40,894 nt of DNA from Solirubrobacterales bacterium (lineage in GTDB: Bacteria > Actinomycetota > Thermoleophilia > Solirubrobacterales > 70-9). The position numbers were made by a program, and so were the translations under genes. Below are positions 22,792 to 29,209 of the stretch, piece after piece (the stretch's first letter is position 1; every line of letters starts with the position of its first letter). The notes below the pieces were generated by a model that saw nothing but the letters and a program-made list of their open reading frames with translations, made no database searches and had not been told where the DNA came from. The stretch covers positions 1 through 40,894 of the forward strand of contig JAJTCK010000009.1 in NCBI GenBank assembly GCA_021323175.1. Reading direction: 5' to 3'.

Positions 22792-24048
22792 ATGGCGGAC
22801 TCGACTCAGACGCCCGTCGACGTCTTCGAAAAGGCGCGAACCCACGAGCGCCTGGAGCAGCTGGAGGCCGCGAAGCAGGGAGACCTGCTGCCCTACTTCC
22901 GCATCCTCAAGTCCCAGGCCGGCCCCGTGGTGGACATGGAGGGGCGCGAGACGATCATGCTCGGCTCCAACAACTATCTGGGGCTGACGACCGACCCGCG
23001 CGTCAAGCAGGCCGCTCGCGACGCCCTCGAGGCCTATGGCACCGGCGTCACCGGGTCGCGCCTGCTGAACGGCACGACCCCGCTGCATCTGGACTTGGAG
23101 CGGGAGCTGGCGGAGTGGATGGGAACCGAGGACGCGATCGTCTTCACGACCGGATACCAGTCGAACCTCGGCGCGATCAGCGCGATCCTCGACCCCGGCG
23201 ACACGGTGATCTGCGATTCGGGCGACCACGCGTCCATCCTTGACGGCTGCAAGCTGTCGGGAGCCAGGCTGCGCCCGTTTCGCCACAACCGCATGGACAA
23301 GCTCGAGTCGATGCTCGAGCGGTCGACGGCCGAGCGGAGCCCGACACTCGTGGTGGTTGACGGTGTCTTCTCGATGGAGGGCGACGTGTGTGACCTGCCT
23401 CCGATCGTGGACCTGTGCAAACGCTTCGGCGCCAGGCTGATGGTGGACGAGGCGCACGGAGTCGGAGTCCTGGGATCGCGGGGAGCCGGTGCGTGCGAGC
23501 TCTTCGGCCTGGAGGACGAGGTCGACCTGCGGATGGGCACCTTCTCGAAGAGCCTCGCGTCCTGCGGCGGCTTCGTCGCCGGAACCGAGGAGGTCATCGA
23601 GTACATGCGGATCGCCTCCCGGGCCTTCATCTTCAGCGCGTCCGCGGTACCCGCCGCGGTCGGCGCTGCCCTCGGCGCCCTGCGCATCATCAGGTCCGAG
23701 GGCCCAGACCTCTTCGAACGGCTGCTCGGCAACGCCGCCTATCTGCGACAGGGCCTCCGGGACCTGGGCCTGAAGGTCGTCGAGCCCGGAACGCTGCCCG
23801 ACGGCACCGAGGCCACCACCCCTGTCGTCCCTGTGATGGTAGGCGAGGACTGGCAGGCGGTCCTCCTCTGGAAGGCGCTGTTCGACGCCGGGCTCTACAC
23901 GAACGTCGCGCTCCACCCCGCGGTGCCGCCCGGCGGCGCGTTGCTGCGGACCAGCCTGATGGCGACCCATGAGCGCGACCATCTGGACCGGGCGCTCGGG
24001 ATCTTCGATCGGGTGACCGGGGACTTTCCCGATCTTCCTCGGGCCTGA
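22792..24048 (+). CDS. Alpha-oxoamine synthase family PLP enzyme, serine-palmitoyltransferase-like
   Basis: This 418-residue fold-type I PLP enzyme joins an amino acid to an acyl-CoA with loss of CO2. Glycine-rich and PLP contacts include GSNNYLGLTTDPRVKQAA, TGVTGSRLLNGTTPLHLDLE, the PLP-stacking CDSGDHASILDG, MVDEAHGVGVLGSRGAGA, and the PLP lysine in GTFSKSLASCGGF (Lys253). GTFSKS at the lysine is typical of serine palmitoyltransferases, whereas 2-amino-3-ketobutyrate ligases and BioF usually read GTLGKA or similar. The enzyme is therefore best called SPT-like, with KBL or BioF as alternatives. The divergent neighbour is an acyltransferase-like protein, and together they could start ceramide synthesis. 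The ATG at 22792 follows CCAGG. Confidence 0.85.
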   Translation: MADSTQTPVDVFEKARTHERLEQLEAAKQGDLLPYFRILKSQAGPVVDMEGRETIMLGSNNYLGLTTDPRVKQAARDALEAYGTGVTGSRLLNGTTPLHLDLERELAEWMGTEDAIVFTTGYQSNLGAISAILDPGDTVICDSGDHASILDGCKLSGARLRPFRHNRMDKLESMLERSTAERSPTLVVVDGVFSMEGDVCDLPPIVDLCKRFGARLMVDEAHGVGVLGSRGAGACELFGLEDEVDLRMGTFSKSLASCGGFVAGTEEVIEYMRIASRAFIFSASAVPAAVGAALGALRIIRSEGPDLFERLLGNAAYLRQGLRDLGLKVVEPGTLPDGTEATTPVVPVMVGEDWQAVLLWKALFDAGLYTNVALHPAVPPGGALLRTSLMATHERDHLDRALGIFDRVTGDFPDLPRA

Positions 24049-24180
24049 TTCGCGGTAGCGGGCCGCGGCATACCGGAAACCAGGGAAGTGCTTCGCGCCT
24101 TTATCGACGCCCATCCGGGGGCCCCAATCGGCCCTTCACGAAAAGGCTGCTCTTAGCGAACAGTGCGGACGAACAGGGGG
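24049..24180. other. Intergenic DNA without a recognised gene
   Basis: Between the SPT-like gene and the mIHF promoter I see no open frame with coding character, RNA gene or clear terminator. There is a GGGGCCCC palindrome near 24117-24124 and short G+C runs only. Confidence 0.5.
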
Positions 24181-24208
24181 TTGACCCCCCGGCGCCAGCG
24201 CATATAAG
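24181..24208 (+). promoter_or_regulatory. Sigma70-type promoter of the mIHF gene
   Basis: TTGACC (24181-24186), a 16-nt spacer and TATAAG (24203-24208) form the only good two-box promoter I found in the window. The predicted transcription start is near 24215, about 140 nt before the start codon, in contrast to the leaderless genes elsewhere. Confidence 0.75.
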
Positions 24209-24214
24209 TTTGCC

Positions 24215-24355
24215 CTCGCCGCGCGCACCGCACCCGGGGCAGGGAGCGGACGGAGATCAAAGCAAGCCGTCCCTTCCCCCGGCCCATCATGGCCGCCGGG
24301 GGGCGACGCCGGAACAACCAAGCCCCGCGCAAACCGCCACCACGGGAGGAACGTG
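24215..24355 (+). promoter_or_regulatory. Structured 5' leader of the mIHF gene
   Basis: This is a leader of about 140 nt between the promoter and the start. It can form a two-part stem in which CCGGGG and GGACGG pair with CCGTCC and CCCCGG around a purine-rich loop (about 24233-24280). A second hairpin CGGCC-CATCAT-GGCCG (about 24279-24294) follows. GGGAGGA then lies 5 nt before the ATG at 24356. It does not match a riboswitch class I know. It could be autoregulatory or simply stabilising. Confidence 0.45.
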
Positions 24356-24757
24356 ATGACCGCTGTCTCGACGATAGCCCCTGCTCGCAGCCAGACCCCA
24401 ACCGCCGCGCCCAAACGCCTGGCTCCGGAGCGCACGATGGTCGGAAGCCCATTCGTCGAGCCGCAGCACATGCGGGCGTTGGCCCGCGCCAACGAGGTCC
24501 GCCTGGCTCGCGCGCAGATGAAGCGCGAGATCGCATCCGGTCACCGCCACGTCCTGGAGATCATCGGTGAGTGCCCATGGGAGGCCGAGAGCATGACGGT
24601 CGGAGAGCTGCTCCGCAGCCAGCGCCGCTGGGGCCGGGCCCGCTCCCGCAAGTTGATCAACTCCGTGGGGTTGACTGAGAACAAGCAGCTCGGCAGCTTC
24701 ACGCAGCGCCAGCGCGGCCTGCTGGTGCACGCGCTCCAGGCGAAGGACCGCCTCTAG
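24356..24757 (+). CDS. mihF: Actinobacterial integration host factor (mIHF)
   Basis: This 133-residue nucleoid-associated protein has an unstructured N-terminal 35 residues, a long basic helix (RALARANEVRLARAQMKREI) and a C-terminal helix-turn-helix/H2TH-like DNA-binding region (MTVGELLRSQRRWGRARSRK, LINSVGLTENKQLGSFTQRQ). The actinobacterial IHF pattern GxxRARxLMxxxGI...R.L..RQR.AL is recognisable. It binds DNA with little sequence preference and affects supercoiling, recombination and replication. GGGAGGA lies 5 nt upstream of the ATG; an in-frame GTG sits one codon earlier. Its strong two-box promoter fits an abundant protein. Confidence 0.88.
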   Translation: MTAVSTIAPARSQTPTAAPKRLAPERTMVGSPFVEPQHMRALARANEVRLARAQMKREIASGHRHVLEIIGECPWEAESMTVGELLRSQRRWGRARSRKLINSVGLTENKQLGSFTQRQRGLLVHALQAKDRL

Positions 24758-25838
24758 CGCGAAGGGCCCGGAGTCCGATCAGGGACGGACCCGGAACGAG
24801 GCGCCGGCGCGCCGCCTGAACGCTCCGGCCAGCAGGTAGGCGGCCGCCCCGAAGGCGGCCGCCCCCGCTGCCAGCGCCACGACCGGCGGCGCCTCCACGA
24901 GCGCGAGCATGGCGGCGATCACCGCGATGCCGGCCGCTCCCGCGAGCAGCAGCGTGTGCGAGCGGTATCCGGAGAAGTGCTCCCGGGCGGCGAGCTCCAG
25001 GCCGGCCAGCGATCCCAGCACCAGCCCGGCCCCCAGCATCACGGCCCCGCGCGGCGCTGCCACGAAGAAGCCTCCAATGAGCAGGACGATCGCGACGAAG
25101 ACGACGATCTCCGATAGCGGGAACGAGCCCCACGGCGGCGGCGGCGGACCTTCCTTCTTGCTGGACCGGCGAGGACGGGCCGGCGCTTCCGGCGAGGTCA
25201 CCGCCGCACGTGGATTGGGCTGCGGGCCCTGGGACTGGGGTCCGCTCCCGCGCCGCTTGCGCTTCCGCTTCTTCGCCATCTTCAGTGGGGGCCGCAAGCC
25301 CCGCGGCTAACGGGCAACCCGATGAGACGACGATGCGCCACCAGTTCAGGAGCAGCCCTAGGGGACCCCACCTGGGACGCGAGTGCCAGTGCCGGCAGCC
25401 CGGCTCTCCGATGTCCTCGTTCGAGACCCGCACCCACTTGTGCGACACGGGATCCGCGGTCATCTCCTCGATCAGGAGCCGGTTCTCGGACTCGATGCGA
25501 GAGCGCTCGTGCATCTCGGCCCTGACGGCTCGAAGCCGCGCCGCGAGCGCGTCGCGGGTCCCCTCGAGCTCATCCACGCTCAGGATGCGCGGGCCCCCGC
25601 CCGGGGCGGGAACGCGAAAGTCGATCCCCATCCGCGGAAACGCCGAGCCGAAGTGCCGGCCGAGCTCGCGCTCGAGAACGGCGATCTGGCGACGCAGGTC
25701 CGACCTGGCGGCCCGCTCGTCGTGCTCGTAGAGGGCTGTGCCGAGCCCGTCCGGGGGTGCCGGAGGTAACCAGGAGATCAACTCGCGCGGCGCGTACGGC
25801 GCCGACTGGACCTGTTGCCTTTCGAGTACCTCCGGCAA
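24699..25838 (-). CDS. Coiled-coil protein of unknown function with an implausibly long 3' extension
   Basis: The first 180 residues look like a real protein: YAPRELISWLPPAPPDGLG, a coiled coil (ERAARSDLRRQIAVLERELG), FRVPAPGGGPRILSVDELEG, a second helix RDALAARLRAVRAEMHERSR, then LLIEEMTADPVSHKWVRVSN and GEPGCRHWHSRPRWG, WWRIVVSSGCPLA. GAGGAGG 4 nt before TTG at 25838 fixes the start. After about 25310 the frame stays open, without protein-like composition, to 24699. That tail covers the whole membrane-protein gene and part of mIHF on the opposite strand, so the real end is probably near 25300 and the stop has been lost or shifted. The family seems lineage-specific; no function can be given. 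Confidence 0.55.
   Translation of the reverse strand: MPEVLERQQVQSAPYAPRELISWLPPAPPDGLGTALYEHDERAARSDLRRQIAVLERELGRHFGSAFPRMGIDFRVPAPGGGPRILSVDELEGTRDALAARLRAVRAEMHERSRIESENRLLIEEMTADPVSHKWVRVSNEDIGEPGCRHWHSRPRWGPLGLLLNWWRIVVSSGCPLAAGLAAPTEDGEEAEAQAARERTPVPGPAAQSTCGGDLAGSAGPSSPVQQEGRSAAAAVGLVPAIGDRRLRRDRPAHWRLLRGSAARGRDAGGRAGAGIAGRPGARRPGALLRIPLAHAAARGSGRHRGDRRHARARGGAAGRGAGSGGGRLRGGRLPAGRSVQAARRRLVPGPSLIGLRALRARGGPSPGARAPAGRAGAA
24779..25279 (-). CDS. Four-helix membrane protein with a very basic N-terminus
   Basis: This 166-residue protein begins MAKKRKRKRRGSGPQ, followed by a Pro/Ser/Lys-rich tail that is probably disordered and cytoplasmic (to about residue 49). Four hydrophobic segments follow (IVVFVAIVLLIGGFFVA, AVMLGAGLVLGSLAGLEL, TLLLAGAAGIAVIAAMLALV, VVALAAGAAAFGAAAYLLA) and an Arg-rich end. 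The codons in this frame look genuine. An in-frame ATG six codons earlier exists, but MAKKRK is the natural start. It lies wholly inside the open frame of the upstream gene, an overlap discussed separately. Family not identified. Confidence 0.7.
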   Translation of the reverse strand: MAKKRKRKRRGSGPQSQGPQPNPRAAVTSPEAPARPRRSSKKEGPPPPPWGSFPLSEIVVFVAIVLLIGGFFVAAPRGAVMLGAGLVLGSLAGLELAAREHFSGYRSHTLLLAGAAGIAVIAAMLALVEAPPVVALAAGAAAFGAAAYLLAGAFRRRAGASFRVRP

Positions 25839-25897
25839 AGCACCCTCCTCGAAGTGGTGCCCGCATCTTACCCCCGCCCCGCGGCGGGCGGCCGCCC

Positions 25898-26692
25898 TCA
25901 GCCCCCGAGCCACTCCCTGATCGGCGCCTTCACCGAGAGGGCCGAAAAGCTGCCGCCCTGAAGCTCCTGGGCAGCCTCGGCCATCGCCTCCACGGCGATC
26001 CAGGTCAGACCGCTCCCGACGCTGATGCGCTGCGCTCCGGCATCCACCACCGCGTCCTGGGAGAGCCCCGGGTGAGCGAGCACGTTGACCGGCCGGGAGA
26101 CCGCATCGCAAACCTGCCTCACCTCGCCGGCGTCCCGCAGGGCTGGCGCATACAGCACGTCCGCTCCAGCCTCCTCGAAGGCGCGGAGCCTGGCGATGGT
26201 GTCGTCGATGTCGGGATTACCCCGCAGATGATTCTCGGCGCGGGCCGTCAGCGTGAAGGCGAGGTCCAGGCCGCGCGCCGCCTCGACTGCCGCACGAACC
26301 CTCCCCGCGGCATGCTCGAGCGGGTACAGCTCCCGTCTCTCGGGATCCCAGTCCTCGATCGAGCCTCCGACCGCGCCCGCCGCCGCGGCGCCCTGGATGG
26401 CGGCCGCCGCCTTCTCCGGCGCCGACCCGTAGCCGTTCTCGAGGTCCACGGAGACCGGCAGGTCCGTCGCCTCCACCAGCAGGGCGGTGTGCTCCAGGAC
26501 CTCCTCCAGGCTGACGTTCCCGTCCAGGCGCCCCAGTGTGAACGCGAATCCGGCGCTCGTCGTGGCAACGGCGGGAAAGCCCAGCGCCGCCATCACCTTC
26601 GCCGTGCCGCCGTCCCAGGGATTTGGGATGACGAATGGCTCGCCGGCGTGCAGTTCCCTGAAGCGCTCGCCCTTCTCGGCCTGCGTGCTCAT
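25898..26692 (-). CDS. Isocitrate lyase/PEP mutase superfamily protein
   Basis: This 264-residue TIM-barrel enzyme of the carboxyphosphonoenolpyruvate/PEP mutase branch has FVIPNPWDGGTAKVMAALGF, TTSAGFAFTLG, SVDLENGYG (Mg-binding acidic residues), GGSIEDWDP, LTARAENHLRG and NVLAHPGLS. The usual gating-loop motif KKCGH of true isocitrate lyases is absent, so it is more likely an oxaloacetate- or C-P/C-C-lyase type, of unknown substrate. The ATG at 26692 is preceded by AGAGGA. It lies 40 nt downstream of the SecD-head lipoprotein gene on the same strand and could share its transcript. Confidence 0.88.
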   Translation of the reverse strand: MSTQAEKGERFRELHAGEPFVIPNPWDGGTAKVMAALGFPAVATTSAGFAFTLGRLDGNVSLEEVLEHTALLVEATDLPVSVDLENGYGSAPEKAAAAIQGAAAAGAVGGSIEDWDPERRELYPLEHAAGRVRAAVEAARGLDLAFTLTARAENHLRGNPDIDDTIARLRAFEEAGADVLYAPALRDAGEVRQVCDAVSRPVNVLAHPGLSQDAVVDAGAQRISVGSGLTWIAVEAMAEAAQELQGGSFSALSVKAPIREWLGG

Positions 26693-26732
26693 GGTTCCTC
26701 TGACGCCTTTGCGGGCACTTCCGTGAGTTCCA

Positions 26733-27791
26733 TCAGCCGGCCTGGGCCAGCCCGACCGGTGGAGGCCCGACCTCGAGCAGGGAGGCGAGCTCCTCGGCCT
26801 CGTCCCGGGAGAAGTCGCCGGAGATGGTCACTCCCTGCGAAGCTTCGATTCCGTCGGGGTTCTCCACGAAGTTGATGAGGGGGCGCGAGACGACCTCTCC
26901 GTCGAGAACGATGGCGAGGTGGCCGGAGATCTTGGTGGCCTCGGCGGGGCCCACTTTCTTCGGTGCTTCGGCTGCGGAGCGAACGGCGATGCGGCGCGTC
27001 AGCTGCTCGAACACCTCCTGCCCGTGCTCGGTCAGACCGAACGAGATCGCGGGCTCGCCCGTGACCGGATCGGTGATGGCCTGCGGGTGGACGATGTCGT
27101 TGCCGGTGAGCGAAGCGCGATCCCGCAGCGCGAAATAGGACTCGGGACCCACCGCGGCGAGGATCACGCCCTCCTGGATGGCGAGCACCTCCACGGGCGG
27201 GTCGATCCCGTCGGCGAGGCGGTCGTCGAGCAGGCGCTCCGCACCCAGCGAGGGACCGTCCAGCAGCTCCTTGGTGTCGAGGTCGTACAGGAAGTAGGTG
27301 GGGCCCGGAACGGTGCAGTGGCCCTCGGAGCAGTCGGTGGGCTGGGCAGCGGCGAACCGGACGGCGTCGTACTCGCGCTTGAACGGCGTCTCGGTCGGCC
27401 TGGGGCTGCGCACCGCCGGGTCCAGAATCACATTCGCCTCCCAGTCATAGAAGCCGATCCTGGCCGGTTCCCCGATCAGCTCGGCGGCCCGCTCGGCGTC
27501 CTCTCCGGCCAGGAAGACCTCGACCTGGTTGTCCTCGCCGCGGACGACCACGTCATCGACGCCCAACGCCTTGGCGCGGTCGCAGAGGTTCTCGCGCGTG
27601 GCCTCGGCCTCCGAACCGGAGACCGCGCCCAGGGCGGGCGCGGGGACCATGCGGAAAGAGACCTCCACCGCGTCCTCGGGTGGAGAGCCGTCACAACCGG
27701 CGACCTCCTGCTGTCCGCCGCCGCAGGCGGCCATGGGGAGCGCGCATGCGACCGCGGCCAGAGCCGCGACACTGAGACGATGCCCCTGCAT
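26733..27791 (-). CDS. Lipoprotein with a SecD P1-head-like domain
   Basis: This 352-residue lipoprotein has a signal peptide ending in MAAC (Cys23) followed by GGGQQEV. The rest resembles the periplasmic first domain of SecD: VSFRMVPAP, a ferredoxin-like unit with ALGVDDVVVRGEDNQVEVFL and AELIGEPARIGFYDWE, and then the head subdomain AISFGLTEHGQEVFEQLTRR, ISGHLAIVLDGEVVSRPLIN and GVTISGDFSRDEAEELASLL. None of the SecD membrane helices is present. The start is ATG 27791, because TAGGAT on the minus strand (27799-27804) ends 7 nt before it; the ATG three codons earlier overlaps that promoter. The role is unknown, perhaps a helper of secretion or of the adjacent RND protein. Confidence 0.82.
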   Translation of the reverse strand: MQGHRLSVAALAAVACALPMAACGGGQQEVAGCDGSPPEDAVEVSFRMVPAPALGAVSGSEAEATRENLCDRAKALGVDDVVVRGEDNQVEVFLAGEDAERAAELIGEPARIGFYDWEANVILDPAVRSPRPTETPFKREYDAVRFAAAQPTDCSEGHCTVPGPTYFLYDLDTKELLDGPSLGAERLLDDRLADGIDPPVEVLAIQEGVILAAVGPESYFALRDRASLTGNDIVHPQAITDPVTGEPAISFGLTEHGQEVFEQLTRRIAVRSAAEAPKKVGPAEATKISGHLAIVLDGEVVSRPLINFVENPDGIEASQGVTISGDFSRDEAEELASLLEVGPPPVGLAQAG

Positions 27792-27798
27792 GGCGCGC

Positions 27799-27804
27799 AT
27801 CCTA
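27799..27804 (-). promoter_or_regulatory. -10 element, minus strand
   Basis: TAGGAT is followed by 7 nt and ATG at 27791. It is the same hexamer and spacing as at 21542-21547, and gives the lipoprotein its own leaderless transcript. Confidence 0.5.
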
Positions 27805-27821
27805 GACCGCGCCGCGACGGC

Positions 27822-28493
27822 CTAGGCCAGCATGGCGCTCGAGGCGACCCACAGTGCCTCTTCGAGAGCGACGTCAGGCACCCCCCGCACCCCCACCGCG
27901 ACGATCGCCGTGCGCTCGGTCTTACGGGTGACGCCGCGTCCCTCGGCCTTGGCGCCGAACAGGATCTCCAGGGGTCTGCGCTCGTCGGCGATTACGATCG
28001 TGCCCGCCTCGAGGGGAGTGATGCGGCCCTCGATCTGCTCCTTCTCATCCGCCTGGCGCAGACCCAGGCGTCCGTCAACCCTTTCCGCATCGAAGGCGGT
28101 AAGCGCCACGCCGACCTCGGCGACGGCCAGCGTCAGCGCATCGTCCAGGCGGTTGCGGGGCGCGAAACGCCCGTCTCTCATGCGGTTGAGCGAGACCTCC
28201 TCGGCCGGTGGCGGCGTCCGGTCCGGGTCAAGGCCGATGTGCCGGAAGAAGACCCGATACGCCCAGGGAATCGCCTGCTGGCGCAGGTTGATCGCCTGCG
28301 CGCCGGCGAAGCGGTCACTCAATTCGCGCAGCTGCTCCCTGACCGGCTCGGGGCTCCGGCCACGTCCGCCCTGAACCTCGACGAAGGCCAGCGACAGCCC
28401 TGGAAACTCCTGGGCCAGCACCGGCTCGACCCAGCCGGCCTCGGGGGCCGCGTCCTGCGGCTCGCGGGCAGCCAGGTCACCGGGCTCCGCCAT
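27822..28493 (-). CDS. B3/B4 (tRNA-binding-like) domain protein
   Basis: This 223-residue protein is related to the B3/B4 domain of phenylalanyl-tRNA synthetase beta chain, which binds or edits mischarged tRNA. Pieces typical of the stand-alone family are LSLAFVEVQGGRGRSPEPVREQLREL near the N-terminus, PWAYRVFFRHIGLDPDRTPP, LNRMRDGRFAPRNRLDDALT and LAVAEVGVALTAFDAERVDG, then EIEGRITPLEAGTIVIADE-like strands. The family is known from tRNA or peptide editing contexts, but its free-standing form has no firm function. ATG 28493 and the TGA of the previous gene overlap as TGATG. Confidence 0.85.
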   Translation of the reverse strand: MAEPGDLAAREPQDAAPEAGWVEPVLAQEFPGLSLAFVEVQGGRGRSPEPVREQLRELSDRFAGAQAINLRQQAIPWAYRVFFRHIGLDPDRTPPPAEEVSLNRMRDGRFAPRNRLDDALTLAVAEVGVALTAFDAERVDGRLGLRQADEKEQIEGRITPLEAGTIVIADERRPLEILFGAKAEGRGVTRKTERTAIVAVGVRGVPDVALEEALWVASSAMLA

Positions 28494-29209
28494 CAGCGCA
28501 CCGTAGCGGCCCGCCGGCGGGACTCCGCGACGAGCCTGTCCACCTGCGCGCCGATCTCCGCTTCGCTCAGTTCGCCGATCGCGGTGTCTCGCAAGATCCC
28601 GCCGGGATACGCGTAGAGCAATGTCGGGCAGCCGCCGACCCGGTACAGGTTCGACAGGGCGCCGTCGGAGTCGAGCCCGATCGGGTGCGTCCACCCCCGC
28701 TCCTGGGCCAGGCGGGCCACCTCGTCGCGACCGTCGCGGACGTTGATCGCCAGGAAGTTGACCTTGTCGCCGCGGCGGCGATACACGGCTTCGAACGCGT
28801 CCTGCTGGGCCTCGCACTCGCCGCCGCGCGTGAACCAGAACGAGAGCACGAGTGGCCGGTCGAAGAGGTCGCACACCCGTATGGCTCCCTCGACCTCGAC
28901 CTCGCACGCGGGGATCCGCACCTCGTCCTCGGGGCACGGAATCCGCGAGACCTCGCAATCGTCCTGCGCGATATTCGCATCGCCCCCGGCCCCGCTCTTG
29001 AGCGACGGGACGGCGAACTGCGCCAGCGGCAGGTCGCCCTCCTCGTCGGCGCCGATCACCCCGCTGTCGTCGGTCTGCACCGTGTTGATGGCGGCGACGA
29101 TGATGATCGCGACGAAGACCAGGCCGACGATCGCCGAGTAGATCGCCGTCGGGCGCCTGTCCCGGCCGCGGTGCCCGCGCTCACGCGGGGACTCGCCGTT
29201 CTGGCTCAT
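28493..29209 (-). CDS. Membrane-anchored thioredoxin-fold protein with a degenerate CxxC
   Basis: This 238-residue protein has a charged N-terminus, one transmembrane helix (AIYSAIVGLVFVAIIIVAAI) and an extracellular thioredoxin/TlpA-like domain. The active-site helix reads FWFTRGGEC: by alignment with FWATWCxPC the first catalytic Cys is Gly129 while the second, Cys132, remains. The cis-Pro loop GGCPTLLYAYPGG is intact and adds a Cys beside the proline. Four more cysteines sit in the N-terminal insert (DDCEVSRIPC, PACEVEV, RVCDLF), suggesting structural disulfides. It could be a peroxiredoxin-like or redox-silent binding domain. ATGA overlap with the upstream MMPL gene and TGATG with the next make it a tight operon. 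Confidence 0.85.
   Translation of the reverse strand: MSQNGESPRERGHRGRDRRPTAIYSAIVGLVFVAIIIVAAINTVQTDDSGVIGADEEGDLPLAQFAVPSLKSGAGGDANIAQDDCEVSRIPCPEDEVRIPACEVEVEGAIRVCDLFDRPLVLSFWFTRGGECEAQQDAFEAVYRRRGDKVNFLAINVRDGRDEVARLAQERGWTHPIGLDSDGALSNLYRVGGCPTLLYAYPGGILRDTAIGELSEAEIGAQVDRLVAESRRRAATVR

Noticed and set aside
24049-24180. Terminator after the SPT-like gene at GGGGCCCC
   Set aside because: The palindrome has no loop and no flanking pairing or U-tract, so it is not a convincing terminator.
24215-24355. mIHF leader as a known riboswitch (for example c-di-AMP ydaO type)
   Set aside because: Only short GC-rich look-alike blocks are present; the conserved core sequences are missing. I kept it as an unclassified structured leader.
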